64,000 nt of DNA from Blastobasis lacticolella (Eukaryota > Arthropoda > Insecta > Lepidoptera > Blastobasidae). Position 1 is the stretch's first letter. Each line of letters begins with the position of its first letter. The notes below the pieces were generated by a model that was given only the letters and a program-made list of their open reading frames with translations, made no database searches and was not told the DNA's origin. Of this stretch, positions 1 through 12,508 are shown piece by piece. Location of the stretch: assembly GCA_905147135.1 (NCBI GenBank), contig LR990044.1, positions 15,876,122 through 15,940,121 of the forward strand. Direction: 5' to 3'. Made by a program: the position numbers and the translations under genes.

Positions 1-860
1 TTTTGATTTGGCCGTCTTACTTGCATGCGCACGATGTGACTTTGCACTGGCGGTATAATTTCGTGGTTTTAGTTCTGGCCACTTTATTTTTCTATGGTTC
101 TGACCAATAAATATGGGTAGAACGAAAAAAATACTTATTATTGTGATATGTTTAGTACAGCATAACCTGGAACGGACTAATATTTGGAATTAGCGCCATA
201 GTTACTTTTGTTCAGCTCCAAAATAGCTATCCAACGACGTATTACACATAGCTATTGAAATGGTTACACTGTCCATACAAATTCTTGTACGCGTTAACAA
301 TGTTATATCTGGTGGCTTGACAAGATTGTTAACAAACTTATTCGGCCCGGCGGCCAAAACTGGAACTAAGTGTTGCCGTTTTGAAATGTAACGTCAATGC
401 CAGCAACAGCGACGCTGTCACCCGGTCAGACATGTTTGTGGCACTGTAGACGGCGCTGTTTTATTTACTATGGTAATCCTCAGAGTTATTTGTTCGTTCA
501 ACCGCATCTAGATGCATATATCTATGAGAACGGTGGGTATTTTTGTTAAATTAGTTTCAAGTTTTAATTAAACCAACATTTACATTTATTCTTACTTACA
601 TACATCAATCTGCTTGTTTCTTTATATTGTTCAGTTTTTAATATCAGCCAGGGCTTTCGTTTTGTACTGCTTTTTCATATTTCGCTTTTTAGTTTAATTA
701 TCGGTATCATTCGTTCGAACCTAAAGCCGGGTCCACACTTGTATCATTTTAGTGTATCATTTCTCCGTTGCGTGCCATCGACGTGCGACATGGTCACTAA
801 TTAGGACGCAAAATTATACGCGATGATGTTAAACGCCGTACCTACATCCCGACGATACAC
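1..860. other. No gene seen
   Basis: AT-rich sequence with frequent stops in all frames. No repeat family or coding signal could be recognised. Confidence 0.5.
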
Positions 861-865
861 CCCGA

Positions 866-1290
866 TCCGTATTTATTTATTTATTTAAGACAACTTTACA
901 GTATAACAGTATTAACCAATTCACTGAAAGCTAAAGATATATCAGTATTTATTACAAAACATTATTATTCATTAATCCTCTCGCATTACTTCAAGCATTC
1001 CTTGCACACATCCATCCATCGCCAGTCAAATAAGTCACACTCGGGTGCCGATGCCAGGAGCGCGTTGAGCATACCCAAGGCTCGAATACTGGGCTTGCGT
1101 GGTCTGAGTTGAACCCTGGGAACTGGAGGTACAAATAGTCGTACCGCTCTAGACACCAGGTCAAGACAGTCTGACTCACCACGCAAAATACGACAAACCA
1201 TTACCAAAAGGTAGTAATTATATAACGTATGTAACCACGTCACTGATACGTTTCGAATCGGATATCTGGTTGCCAAATCTACTATATAAT
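866..1290 (-). mobile_element. Probable non-LTR retrotransposon 3' end
   Basis: A minus-strand open frame (1276 to 986) reads DCLDLVSRAVRLFVPPVPRV and LLASAPECDLFDW, the style of the C-terminal tail of Jockey/CR1-type ORF2. It is followed on the same strand by an AAAT-type simple repeat (866-884), as in LINE 3' tails. The family cannot be fixed from sequence alone. Confidence 0.5.
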
Positions 1291-1299
1291 ATAGTATCC

Positions 1300-3190
1300 A
1301 ACCATATTTAGGGTCAAGATACTTAGAAAACCTGTCTATATCTTTATTTTATGTTATAGATTGAGGGTGAGGGTGAGTTGTTGGTATCTTTTGTTATAGA
1401 TGATTTTTAACATGGAAATTGTTTTTTTAAATATTCTTCTTGAGTATTTTTAACGACCTTAATCGGATATTGTATTGTGCTCGTTAGTATCATGATACGA
1501 TTATGTGATTTGATACATGGTGTACCGCAAGTCTCGTTGCGGTTTTTCCCCGATCAAAGAGGATACGCAATGCCGAACAGTCTGTGTTGTCGAAAACGTG
1601 TCGATGGAATTTCAGTACGAGGATCGTAGAAAAATATGAACGTCCCTAACACGACACGCGTTGGCGATATGCTGACAAAGATACAATGGTCGTGGTTTTT
1701 GACACAAGGCGCGATTTATTTGGTAATGCAATGTGGCCGAAATTAGCGTCCATACTTAGGATACATATATTCGATACGATAAGAACGACTAATTTTGGAT
1801 TTGGAGATGATACAAGTATGGACCCAGCTTTTTGTGAAACCTATTGAGAGAAACGTTGGGAAACGAAATGCGTGTGTGTCCCAATTAATACTAATAATAC
1901 CCAGATCCATAAAAAGCGTAAAAATAGAATAAATATGCACGTAAATACTTACTTATTATGTATATAAAATGTTCCGCATAAAACATATATCTTTTTCTGC
2001 ATAGACATTTTATTACGATAAATCACTCGCTAAAAAGACATAATACCGTTTTCGAGACCCTTATATAGGCTTTGGCTAGTAACTAGGTAACAGCAACTAT
2101 TCGTGAAACCAGGACATATAGGAAATATATTCTTCTAACATAGTACAAATTTTACACAAGGTCAAATTCAAAAACTATGAAAAACAATAAAGGATAACAA
2201 AAAAAAGTCTTCGTCCCCATTCACCCCTTAATTCCCATTCCAAATAAGAGTACAACCAGGAAAAAATCTACTTTTTTATTTACATCGTAAGCAACAATTC
2301 ATCCTAAAGGAAGAAAATGAGTTCACAAGAGGTTCACAATTTACTTTATACCTACAGATAACTGATCAATGACATTGCTTAGAGGAAGCCATCTGGGAAA
2401 TTTATTTCACCTCTAGAGCGGAACGATTGCACATAAGCTTTATCAGGTCCATAATAAGTTTCCTGCAAAGCCTTCGACAATACAGCGTTCTTTTTAAATT
2501 TATAGTTTAATAAGACTGCTTTTTGTTACCTTTAGAGCGTAGGTGGCTAAGGTTTTGTGGAGAAATACTGAGTTCGATTTCGATCTAAAATTTCGACCTT
2601 TTTCTGAGTTACGTACATTAGAACACTTATGCTCTTTCGGTGAGCGAAAGGGCTTGGCTAAAGTCATAAACAATAAGGTCAGAATCGCCAGCAACGAAAT
2701 GAATAAAAATGGGTTCACTATAGTAAACCTATTATGTTTTTAAAAAATCAGCCTCTTAAACCATTTAATATAGAAGTTATTATACTGTATGAGAATCGCT
2801 ACTTTACCCCAATTTACCCTTTTTTTTCTTTCGTACAAACCAACCCTGTAGTATAACCAACAAACAAAATAAGAATTATTCAAATCGGTCCAGTCGTTTT
2901 TGAGTTATAGCGAGATTAACGAAGAGCAATTGATTTTTTTATGTTGTATCATTTATAAACAAAATATCTAGTATACCACATCGATTTTTAAAGTAAATTG
3001 TTTAAAATTATATATGTTTGATGTACATATTATGAATATAATAACGAAATATATGAAATTTCTGGCGACTCTGGGTTTCTTTTTTAGCCAACACCTTTGA
3101 CCCAAATGGTCTCTTTGATTTTCTCTTAAAAACTGGAATAACATGATGTGAAAAATCCTGGATCAGAGTTAAGGCGGACCGCAGGCAAGT
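1300..3190. other. Non-coding stretch with a repeat-like patch near 2870-2930
   Basis: No gene seen. At 2879-2925 a phrase beginning CAAATCGGTCCAGTCGTTTT is typical of dispersed insect repeats. A short SINE-tail-like phrase lies at 3154-3190. Confidence 0.4.
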
Positions 3191-3204
3191 CATCATCATC
3201 GTCC

Positions 3205-3745
3205 TAGCGCCTCCACACCGAAGACTTTTGCTTTATTTTACTTGCATGTAACAATATATCCATGTATCATCATCTGTCAGAATGTCATACACAGCATTTT
3301 AACGTCTGTTATCGTACTTTAGACAACCTTTTTTTACACCAATCAACTCAAGTCCGTTTTTGTTGTGGGGTGAGTAAAAAATGAGCGGCAACACAGTTTT
3401 CTAATTTCTAAATGTTGACGTAAGAATTTTTTAATTTGGCTTATACCAATCTCCAAATATCCTCTAATCTCCTCATAGGTAATATGGCGGCTTTCTTCAA
3501 TTAATTGCCTGACAGTAGCTACAATTGAGAACCGATCTTCATCATGGAGAGAAACTCGGCCACGATCAATTTCTGCGTTTTAACGCCTTACAGTGCTCAA
3601 AATGCGTCTCAAAAGCATTTCGAAGACGAGGACTGCAGTCTTGCGGAGACAACGAACTTTTAAAATGATGAAAAATAATCGCCCGAGTTTATTCCATCGA
3701 CTCGATAAGAAGAAGATCCCTAAAATATTTTCGCGTTAATTCCAT
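3205..3745 (-). pseudogene. Mariner-type transposase remnant
   Basis: Read on the minus strand it begins MELTRKYFRDLLL. It continues with HDEDRFSIVATVRQLIEESR, HITYEEIRGYLEIGISQIKK and LEIRKLCCR, the helix-turn-helix part of mariner transposases. Stops and frameshifts follow, and only traces of the catalytic region (DDDTWIY-like, at about 3255) remain. It is an inactive fossil. Convincing terminal repeats were not found. Confidence 0.8.
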
Positions 3746-4002
3746 TTTGCTACGGACGACGAACTTCATTCAACTTGTGATAAAAAACATTTGACACGCG
3801 TTTTCCCGCCAACATTTTTTAAATCAATGATTGAGTTTTTTTTTTTGTTTTAAAATATATTTGATTCAATGATTCGAAATTCAAACATTTATGAGCAGCC
3901 AGTAGCGCAGAATTTTCAGTGTGCTCTATGTATACTGATAAAGGCAGGTTAGTCCTATGACTTCTTGCATACATCAATAGCCCCTAACATACAACCGCCG
4001 CC

Positions 4003-4140
4003 ATTGAGCCGCCACCACACTAGTGGAGGACATTGCCATAATCTTCACGTTGGCATACGAGTTGGAGATCGTACCTAGTGTTTATAATATTGAATAGATT
4101 ATTGCCCAATGTCTGGTTTACGGAGGTAATAGATCGTTTT
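4003..4140 (-). repeat. Decayed copy of the GAT-tailed repeat family
   Basis: It shares phrases with the better copy just downstream (GCCATAATCTTCACG, GTTGGAGATCG, TTTACGGAGG), but with many changes. Confidence 0.55.
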
Positions 4141-4226
4141 CCTCAATTACGACAAACGTCAATAGAAAGGTTAGTGCTACGACAGTAGACGTTTAGGAGA
4201 ACCACAAAACGTCGGTCTGCCCGTGC

Positions 4227-4424
4227 ACATCATCATCACAGCCCGTAACAGTCCACTGCAGGACTCAGGGCCTCTCCCACGAAAGGGGAGGTTATTGCCA
4301 TAATCTTCACGCTTGGCAGGCGGGTTGGAGATCGCAGTGTTTAAATATAACAATGGAAAATGCTGCTGCCCATTTTCCAGACTACGGAGACTCTTGATCT
4401 TTTGCCTCGAAAACATTAGCCCGT
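4227..4424 (-). repeat. Copy of the GAT-tailed repeat family
   Basis: It starts with CATCATCATCACAGCCCGTA, the reverse complement of a (GAT)n tail, and runs to CTCGAAAACATTAG. Near-identical copies lie at 11.6, 15.4, 38.9 and 9.4 kb. It is probably the 3' end of a non-LTR element (inference). Open frames here are by-products. Confidence 0.8.
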
Positions 4425-4429
4425 GCACA

Positions 4430-5040
4430 ACCTGGCACAAAAGTGTTTTTTCAAGTTTTCGCCACCTTAAAGTCACTTTTCTTTTCGGTGACTATAATGT
4501 AACTGGAAAGCGAATCTGCTAAGACGATGTGAGGCGGACCAGTTTTTTTACATGAAGATCCCACACAAGAGTCTAAGTTCTAAGTTCTTCGTCTAAGTGG
4601 AAATTTTCTTGCACTCGATGACTTAGAATAACCTACGGCTCCCACACAGTCTACTACAGCTTTCCTGAACAATAAAGAGAAATAATTTAACTTTAACTGA
4701 ACCGCGCACAATATTATAACATGTACTATACGGTATAAGGTATTTGCACAGATTGTCGGTCACACAGCACGTCCGTAAAATCCGTGAGTGTGTCATCGCC
4801 TCTACCTATTGAGCTTTTGTTATGTGAATCACGTAGCTCCCTTTGCAAAGGTTCCATCTAGCATGAAAAGGGTTGAGATTTATAACCTTTGCTAACTTAC
4901 GCCCTATATATTCCGTTATATCGATGACACCTGCTATAATACGTTAGAACGCCTGACGTTTTTATCTTTTCCTCGTGTATGGGTCAATTTATGTGTCCAG
5001 ATTAGAACAAATTTGTTTGTGTAAGTTTTTATTTACGAGG
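4430..5040. other. No gene seen
   Basis: No recognisable coding or repeat signal apart from general AT-richness. Confidence 0.4.
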
Positions 5041-5046
5041 TCGATG

Positions 5047-6771
5047 GTTAGCCTCCGCACATACATCGATTTTGAAGATTTAGGCGGTCAAAAACATTTT
5101 TTGTTTGAAATTAGTTCTACGTGCGATAAGGAATAACAAAACAACAATTTTAAGTAAAATAATAGATTATATTTATTTACACAAGATTATACACATGTTT
5201 AAAACGAAAATACGTAGTAAAATACAACTAAAACTAACAATTATTATCCTAATTCTTCACTACATGAGACAAATAAAATAATCTTCAATCCTCCTCAGGA
5301 GGCCGTCCCTCCTCCTCCTCTTTATTTGGCTCGGCAGACATTAGTAATTCTATTGTTTGCGGAAGGAATGCTTTGCATGATGTTGTTTTTATTTGTTTTC
5401 TCATGCAGCTAATGATTGGGTCAGAACTTAATAAAAGCCTATTGTAAATGTCTAAATTACATTCCTCTCTAGAAAACTTTCTGGCGAAGTTAAGTCGGTA
5501 TGACCGGAAATGTTTGTTTCTGGCTTCTGCTGCCTCTTCCGATAGTTGGCCAATAGGAAGTAATGATGTTTCGATGATTTGTCCACCATGCATCAATAGT
5601 TTATGCATGGCTGGAGTCATAGGGTGCTATCCATATAGCTCCACGTATAATTTTGCGGTATCGTAGGCATATTCGTCATATTTTCTGGTATTAATTTCGT
5701 GTAATTTCTGATGCCAATTCTAGGTTTTCAAAGAATCTTCTGTTAGTGTTGCCGTCATTCGTATTTCCAAAGTTAGCCTTCGGCATATCGATGAGAAGTC
5801 CGGTTTCATTGCGAAATCTCTCTTGGATTTTTGACTTTCGTTTTGTTTCTATTGATTTTTCTTCTTCTGTTCTCCTTTCTCTATATTTTTTTACTGGTAA
5901 TTTGTATGATAGATGGATTATGCTTTCGAAAATCCGAATCCTAGCGTGTAATACCGACAAGCCGAATTCTAGAGCTTGGGGGCTCACATTTTCAGTATGT
6001 GCGATTCTGTTCCTCCATACTGAGCTAAAAGACAATTTTCATAAAAATCCAGTTTTTCAGGCAAAGTTGGTAAATTTCCTCTTTGAATCTGGTCAAACAA
6101 ATATTTTTGAGCCACAAATTTAATGCCCGAAGCACTAGATGGACCTAAAACGAAGGATAATATGTATTTAACTTAAATTGGATAAAGTTATAAAAATTAC
6201 ATTATTCTGACTTATAAGATTTCAATGCCATAAATTTAAAAAACCGCGCGATTCCGCGGTCAATTTTTTTTGCATTATATAGTTAATCATGTTATATATT
6301 AAAAATTAAAGAAAATTCCACAGGGACGAACCCTGAAGTTACTCATAATGCCTTTCTAAAATTGATAAATACAAAAAATCACATTATTAATAGAGCTATC
6401 TTTGTTAACTATAAATTATTGGAATAAAAATGAACAATTAGTTAATAAACATAGAAAAGCATTGGTACATACCTGAATTATCGCAATCTATCACTTTCAC
6501 TTTAATGCAAGTATTAAAAAATAAATAATGCACTTTACAAATGTTGTAAGTTTGGGAGCGCCGAGAACAGACACGTACACGTTAAGCGACTATTGAATTC
6601 CGACTGCCGGCGGGTCGGCTCCAGCGCATCGGGAAGGGGTGGGATGGTCACTACATTGTTCCTGGAGTTGTCTACTACCTCAGGTAGTCGATGATTCCTC
6701 TTAAAACAATAAAAAAAAATGACTTATGGCCGCCTAAATGGCTCAAATCTATGTATGTGCTCCGATAACTA
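5047..6771. mobile_element. Candidate DNA transposon with imperfect terminal inverted repeats
   Basis: About 44 bases at 5047-5090 are an imperfect inverted match to 6728-6771. Both share CACATACAT and TTTAGGCGG in matching order. They enclose the decayed ORF at 5281-6120. No clear target duplication was identified, so the boundaries are provisional. Confidence 0.5.
5281..6120 (-). pseudogene. Decayed arthropod multi-copy transposon-associated protein
   Basis: On the minus strand the parts read KFVAQKYLFDQIQRGNLP, GGTESHILKM, GLLIDMPKANFGNTNDGNTN and LLMHGGQIIETSLLPIGQLS, then EEAAEARNKHFRSYR and NRLLLSSDPIISCMRKQ. This pattern recurs in many arthropod 'uncharacterized' proteins that I associate with mobile elements. 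Frameshifts split it. A segment after SEITR is missing, and a TAG sits where WYMTP-like sequence is expected (near 5632). The C-terminus is Glu-rich (EEEEEGRPPEED). Biochemical role unknown; this copy is not functional. Confidence 0.7.
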
Positions 6772-6779
6772 ATGTGTAT

Positions 6780-7600
6780 ATTTTGACTGTTTACGTATGA
6801 TCAACAGTTAACATTTACACAATACTTATAATTAACGTACGTACATACGTTGCGTTTAATAAAATGGCACTGCAATACGCTGTGCTCTACGTCAAGTTCT
6901 AAAAATATGCGATGTTTAAAAGAAAAATGAGATTCGTTATGACCCCTGCCTGACGTCAAGCCTGACGTTGGTACCATCCTCTTACCCACTTCTTCCGCCC
7001 AACGAAAATTTTTGTATTGTTGTGTTTCAGTTTGAAGGATACAATTTCAATATTTCTTGATAGCCAGGCTTCATCGTAGCCCTCTAAGTGACAACGCACC
7101 GCAACAGCACTGTCAATACATGAGACACAAGACCTTATGGATGACAGTTATCATTTTCCATCAGTGAAGTTGTTTGATCGTTCGTGACAGTGCAGTATAA
7201 AAAATATAGTAAGTTTGCCTCCCTGTATCTTTACAATATCTAATGTTAATATCATAAGCGCCCAAACATTTATAACCCGCTACAAACAGCACAAACGGTG
7301 CAGATGTGCACAACAGTTCTGTTACAATAAAAAAAAACTTGCAAAAATCTGCAGCAAAAGTCTGAAGTCGCAAAGCTTTGTCCCAGCCAAGTTCGTCGTG
7401 CACGCTGATTCAATTTCCATGTTAATCCATGACAAAGGGGTGCCGTTGTAAGTACTTACCTAGGGCGAGAGCTTTCCCATTGAACCTATTTTCAAAAGGT
7501 ATTTCTTAGAAAAAACCGTGACTTGTTTTATCTTTTATCTCATTCAAAGTGGCCACTGTACTGGCCAGTCACAATAAGGTAGATTATCTCAGGGTTTTAT
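6780..7600. other. No gene seen
   Basis: Short open frames on both strands overlap each other without codon bias or recognisable motifs. Confidence 0.4.
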
Positions 7601-7605
7601 TATTA

Positions 7606-7793
7606 TAGGAGGTGGCCGAGCGGTTGAGTATCCGACTCGTAAGCGAGAGGTGCCGAGTTCGAATCACGCTACGGCCATGTACCAATGACTCTTTTCTGAG
7701 TTATGTATGTAAGTTGAATTCTAACCGATGCTCTTACGGTGAGGGAAAATATCGTGATGAAACCTCATCCAATCTGGTCAGGTTCACTGTCCT
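7606..7793 (+). repeat. tRNA-derived SINE, internally deleted
   Basis: It begins with a tRNA-like head (GTGGCCGAGCGGTTGAGTAT, loop CTCGTAA, GTTCGAATC B-box). The family body CCAATGACTC...GATGCTCTTACGGTGAGG then jumps to ATCCAATCTGGTCAGG; the part between is lost. Confidence 0.85.
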
Positions 7794-7799
7794 TTCAAA

Positions 7800-8900
7800 T
7801 AGACAACGTTTAGTTTTATAACTTGCACGCCGAAATTCGCACCTTTTTTTAAGGTGAACAGTATACTGACGAATATGCACTCTGACATTCGTTTCCGCTG
7901 TCAATGTGCATATGCCTCATGCGTTTGTGACGAAATAAATGTAAATACATATGAATTCTCGCAAAAGATGAGGGAAATTAAATATATTACATTATATTGT
8001 TTGCTGTTATGTACAAATATGATTAAAATTAAAAGAAAAAACATGTTGTTCTCAAATTAGCACAAACAAGAAGTGATGAAAAAAGAAATATTAGAAAAAA
8101 GTATACCTAAGTGTGTGCTCAAGAGTAAAAATATAAAATTAAGTTTATTTTCTCGTAAAACTTTATACAAATAAGCTTCATTCATTGATACTAAATAAAA
8201 GTCAATCTTGTGTACGATAAATGGTTAAATAAATAAAAGTCACAAAACATTTATTTCATTATTTGATAAATAAAAAAAGTAAACCACAAGTTTCACTTTA
8301 ATAAAAGTAAACTTATTACATTTATGGCGACTGGTTTCAACCAGGCAATTTAAAACAATGTTCACATTATTTAAATAAAATTAATTAACAAAAAATATTG
8401 GACACTGTAATCTCCCACTCCATCTTTAAACTGAAAATTCAACAACGTACAAATTTAAAAAGACAAGCGAAACAACCGTGTACCGAATAAATCATTCAGC
8501 TTCCCAAATTTATATAGAGCAAGAACTGAAGTACAGTTGGACAAAAGGAAAAGAATCGTCGAAAGATTAGGAAGAATTTACGAGATCTCTCGTTCGGATA
8601 AAACGGGGACGCCCGGGACGGGGCAAAGAAGTTCGGCCCGTTATCTCGGCTCTGACAAGGGTGGAATCAAATTTATTCATGCGAATGTACCAAAGATTTA
8701 ATCGGAGATTTGAAAAGGTTTACAGCGCATTTTAAAAATTTATGTATTGTTTCACCTATAATGCCGAATCCTTTGTGATTACAAGTGACAATCCATGAGC
8801 CAAATATAAGTTTATTTTTTGGGCGAATTTTTTTTTAACTGGTAAGAATTGTCGTATTTATTGAAAAGCAAGTACTTAACACTAATCAATGAGTAGCGTT
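7800..8900. other. AT-rich stretch, no gene
   Basis: Repeated AATAAAAGT phrases lie at 8190-8310, followed by ACATTTATGGCGACTGG at 8319-8335, which recalls the junction between an LTR and a primer-binding site. No second LTR or gag/pol was found. Confidence 0.35.
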
Positions 8901-8902
8901 AA

Positions 8903-9121
8903 GTTACGGTGAGGAAAAACATCGTGATGAAACCTGCACATTCAGGCGACTGAAACTGTAACCATGATCCAATCTGGTCAGTTTCCTTGTAGCAGGATCA
9001 CGGAAGTCAGATGGCAGTCGCTCCACAGTATTGAACTAATCTGCCAAATCCTGGATCATGGTCAAGGCGGACCGCTGGCTCACTTGCGCAAAAGCACAAC
9101 CAGGGCATTGACACCAAGATG
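8903..9121 (+). repeat. SINE, 5' truncated
   Basis: It carries the family body from TTACGGTGAGG through CATGATCCAATCTGGTCAG and ATCCTGGATCATGGTCAAGG to CACCAAGATG. The tRNA-like head is missing. Confidence 0.85.
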
Positions 9122-9441
9122 TTTTTTTATTTATTTAATAAAGAGTTCCCGTATAAGACAAGCAAGTACATAATACTAATCAATATTTTGTTCGAATTTG
9201 GTTCCCTACAGATGTGCCAACAGAGTCACTATTCCGAATAATTTATAGCGCCATTATGCAATTATCACCTTGATATATGACTCAATGATTAAAATTTATA
9301 TTTTCATTTGCGTTTGCAATACGTTAAACTGAAAATTGCTCGGCGGTCTCTGCATTATTTTAACTGCCCTTTTTATTATTTATATTCTGGTGAGTTTTTA
9401 GCTATATGTTTTATATTGTAGTTACTGGTCTTAAGACACTT

Positions 9442-9705
9442 ACCGTGTGATGTCCGGCAGAGTAAAACACCAACCCCTAACACGCGTGGGTATTGTGTCG
9501 TACAAGGCGACTAATGTTTTCGAGACCAAAGACCTGGAATCTCCGTAGGCTCTGGGCCGCATGAAATGGGCAGCAGCGTTTTCGATTTTTTATTTATATG
9601 CGAACTCCAACCTGCCTGCCAAGCGTGGAGATTATGGCAATAACCTTCCTTTTCGTAGGAGAGGTCCTAAGTCCGGCAGTGGACTGTTATGGGCGTGATG
9701 ATGAT
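9442..9705 (+). repeat. GAT-tailed repeat family, diverged copy
   Basis: It runs from GTCCGGCAGAGTA through ACAAGGCGACTAATGTTTTC and GGAGATTATGGCAATAACC to a terminal GATGATGATG. Opposite orientation to the 4.2-kb copy. Confidence 0.8.
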
Positions 9706-10096
9706 GTTGACTGGTCTTACCACGGTCTCTTAGGTGAGCAGTGCCCTCATTATAGCCGACGCAAACCCCCGACAAACCTTTATTATTCTCAAATAATTGC
9801 CAAATAATTGAGCCGATTTAATGATGTGGAAGCTTAGAGCCATCTAGATTAAGTTCGATTTTTAATCCAGAAATCTACATCGAAATTGGTCTATCGGTTC
9901 GGGAACTACATATGCATATACATAGATATATCCGTTTATTTAGGTATGCCTACGCTTTATTACTTTAATAATGTTGTTCCCCAGGCATTGCTTAGCTTTA
10001 GGCGGTAGATATCAATTTCCATAAGGTGGCTCTCTTGTTCGTTTGCTTGGGTCTATTATAAATAAATCTAGGCGTCAATTCGGCAATATCCAGGCA

Positions 10097-10317
10097 GTAC
10101 TCTCGCGCGTGAGTGCACGCAGTCCGCCTTGACTATGATCCAAGATATGGCAGATCAGGTAATTACAGTAGAGTGACTACCATCTGACCTCCGTGACCCT
10201 GGGAATGGGTGAACCCTACCAGATTGGAACACGGTTGATGTGTAGGTTTCCTTACGTTTTCCGTGGCAGAGCATCAGTTAGTGCACTTATGTATTAACTC
10301 AGAAAAAGTCATTGGTA
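10097..10317 (-). repeat. SINE, 5' truncated
   Basis: Reverse complement of the family body, from CTCTCGCGCGTGAG through GTCCGCCTTGAC and GAGTGACTACCATCTGACC to ACTCAGAAAAAGTCATTGG. Confidence 0.8.
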
Positions 10318-10331
10318 GGTACAGTTCAAGA

Positions 10332-10486
10332 GCAGTAAGTGCATTACCATTTAAAAAAAATATCCTACTGCTCGATATATATAGGATGCATCTTCAAACA
10401 TATCAAATTTGCTGCTATACTCTGCTACATGCTATAAAACAAGCGTCACAGGAATGTAAATTTAAAAATGGTAATGCACTTAGTGT
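10332..10486. mobile_element. Short inverted-repeat (MITE-like) element
   Basis: CAGTAAGTGCATTACCATTT at 10332 is mirrored by AAATGGTAATGCACTTAGTG ending near 10485. The arms are about 20 bp and enclose about 115 bp. The terminal motif resembles the CAGTAAGTGCAT within the 12.5-kb element, so the two may be related. Confidence 0.6.
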
Positions 10487-10489
10487 CCA

Positions 10490-11195
10490 TTAACTGTAAA
10501 TAAATAAATAAATATGCTTGGACAAATTCACATAGCGCCATCTTGCTCCAAAGTAAACAAAGCTTGTATTATAGGTGTTAGAAATTTAATAAACTACATA
10601 CATACTTTTTCTTGTACATTGAGGCACTGGGGATCGAATTGGGGTACCTCTTGCTTACGCTGTCGACCCACTAGCCAGTATGCCACCGACGCCCTGTGAT
10701 TCCACTTAAACTTTTCTTTTAACTAATCAATTTAATTAATAACCTAAAAGAAATACTCAAACCGTTACCAACTTTTATATTCATGTTATAGTTCAATCAC
10801 TGAGTGATTGTGCTTTCAGAATATAACTGAAAACTGAAACGAATCAATAAATTATGTATCAGCTGATCTTTCGTTACTCTTTTTCCGGAGCGTTGTGTAT
10901 GAATTTATTAAATGAACAAAATGGCCTGGCCGCTAACGAAATTGACTATCAGAAAAATTGGCTTTACTATGAATGAAGTGTGCTTTTCATACTCCGGAGT
11001 GGTGTCGTGTATGTTGCTAAGCAATTTCCATGTAGGTAAGAAGAAAATATACATTTAAATATTATATATATTTTGTGTCTTCCAAACGGAGAATCTGATA
11101 TACATATTTTGTAGAGAAAAGTCACCTATTTTCGCAAGTTCACAAAGGAACCTGCTATACCTAGATTACATATATTTGTTACCCGCAGTAGATTT
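10490..11195. other. No gene seen
   Basis: A TAAA simple repeat at 10498-10513 is the only notable sequence. Confidence 0.4.
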
Positions 11196-11198
11196 ATA

Positions 11199-11592
11199 CT
11201 AAGCTGCACAGCCTCGAGCATCGAGCCTAGGATTGTGCGTTTGTCGGTCTTCTGTAGGTTTCATTTCGGAGAGTGTGCGAAGCAGTTGCGCCACCTCATT
11301 CCGCTGGCCAATTTCCGTAATCGGGAGACGCGGTCCTGAAAAAGGCTTCATTCTTATGTCGTGGATCTCCCAGCTATCCGCCCGAACCGCTTTTGTTCAA
11401 CCTTTATAATGCGTACGACTAAGGAATGGAACACGTTGCCTGCGAGTGTATTCCCTAATCATTATAATCTGAAACGCTTTAATGCTAAAGTGGATAGGCT
11501 GTTCCTAGATAGGCATGCACCATAATCTTTGGCCGCATCGTCACTAACCACAAAGTGAGATGGCGGTCTAATGCCTGGCTAGTATCCTATAA
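11199..11592 (+). mobile_element. LINE 3' end (same family as 15.8 kb)
   Basis: AAGCTGCACAGCCTCGAGCA to the ATAAAACA tail closely follows the copy at 15.8 kb (for example CATTTCGGAGAGTGTGCGAAG). Translation resembles the C-terminal tail of a Jockey-type ORF2, broken by frameshifts. Confidence 0.75.
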
Positions 11593-11615
11593 AACAAAAT
11601 ATAATAATAGTTAAT

Positions 11616-11878
11616 ATCATCATCATCATCACAGCCCGTAACAGTCCACTGCAGGATTTTGGGCCTCTCCCACGAAAGAGGAGGTAATTGCCATAATCTC
11701 CACGCTTGGCAGGCGGGTTGGAGATCGCAGTGTTTAAATATAACTAGAAAAAATGCTGCTGCCCATTTTCCAGACTACGGAGACTCTTGATCTTTTGCCT
11801 CGAAAACATTAGTCGCCTACGACACCCATGAGTGTAAGGGGTTGGTGCTATTCTACTCTGCCGAACACCACACGGCCA
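11616..11878 (-). repeat. GAT-tailed repeat family, nearly full copy
   Basis: It begins with an ATC repeat and ACAGCCCGTAACAGTCCACT and ends at ACACCACACGGCC. Almost identical to the copy at 38.9 kb. Confidence 0.85.
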
Positions 11879-12404
11879 ATAGTTAATATATAACAAAAAA
11901 AAAATCCACGGATTTAAGTAAAACAGACAGAAGAGAACAGATAACAGGCAACGCCATATCCTAAAGGTTTTTTTATTGCCAGGTAGAAACGGCTGGATGG
12001 TCCACCTGATTGAAAGCTTTCGTCGTTAAGGACATCTGCAACCTAAGGGGACCTGATGCGTTGCCGGCTTTTAAGATACCTGCAGACATGCTTTTTGAAA
12101 AACCCCATAAAAAAATTTAAATCAATAACATAGATTACCCGAATATCGTTTCTCGATCGTATTATTGTGTGTTGATGTGAATTCTCAAAATAACATAGTC
12201 GCCTAGTCAGTCTGCAAACGGTACTTTTCGGCTTGCTTTAACGAAATCCAAGTGAATTCAGTGATCCTGCCTGGACTAAGGTTATGTGGAGTAGACTCTT
12301 TTTGGAACTTTTGTGCTTTACTTAGATTATTTTTTTAACTTCATTGTATGTAGCTAGTTTCCGGACTGAAAGATTAGAACCCATTACCCTGAATCTTTGT
12401 GTTT

Positions 12405-12508
12405 TCTTTATTAACTGAACCTGGCACTGTACGTGGGACAAAGTTACGTTACAGGGTACAACATGGAGTCTTCAAGAAAGGGTGTGCGTGGGCGATGCCC
12501 CTTGTATT
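12405..12508 (+). mobile_element. Left part of a LINE 3' tail split by a later insertion
   Basis: ACAACATGGAGTCTTC...GTGGGCGATGCCCCTTGTATT matches the tail of the LINE at 61.9-62.55 kb. The matching sequence resumes at 14520 after a 2-kb DNA element. Confidence 0.75.

Noticed and set aside
5285..6035. Two minus-strand frames (111 and 114 codons) as functional genes
   Set aside because: They are pieces of one protein separated by a deletion, an in-frame TAG and frameshifts.
6669..6690. let-7-like sequence: the reverse complement contains TGAGGTAGTAG
   Set aside because: Only 11 bases match the mature miRNA start; the rest differs and no precursor hairpin is evident. It is a short CTACCTGAGGTAG palindrome.
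8130..8345. Possible LTR end with a primer-binding-like TGGCGACTGG
   Set aside because: No second LTR, polypurine tract or gag/pol was found; the match is too short.
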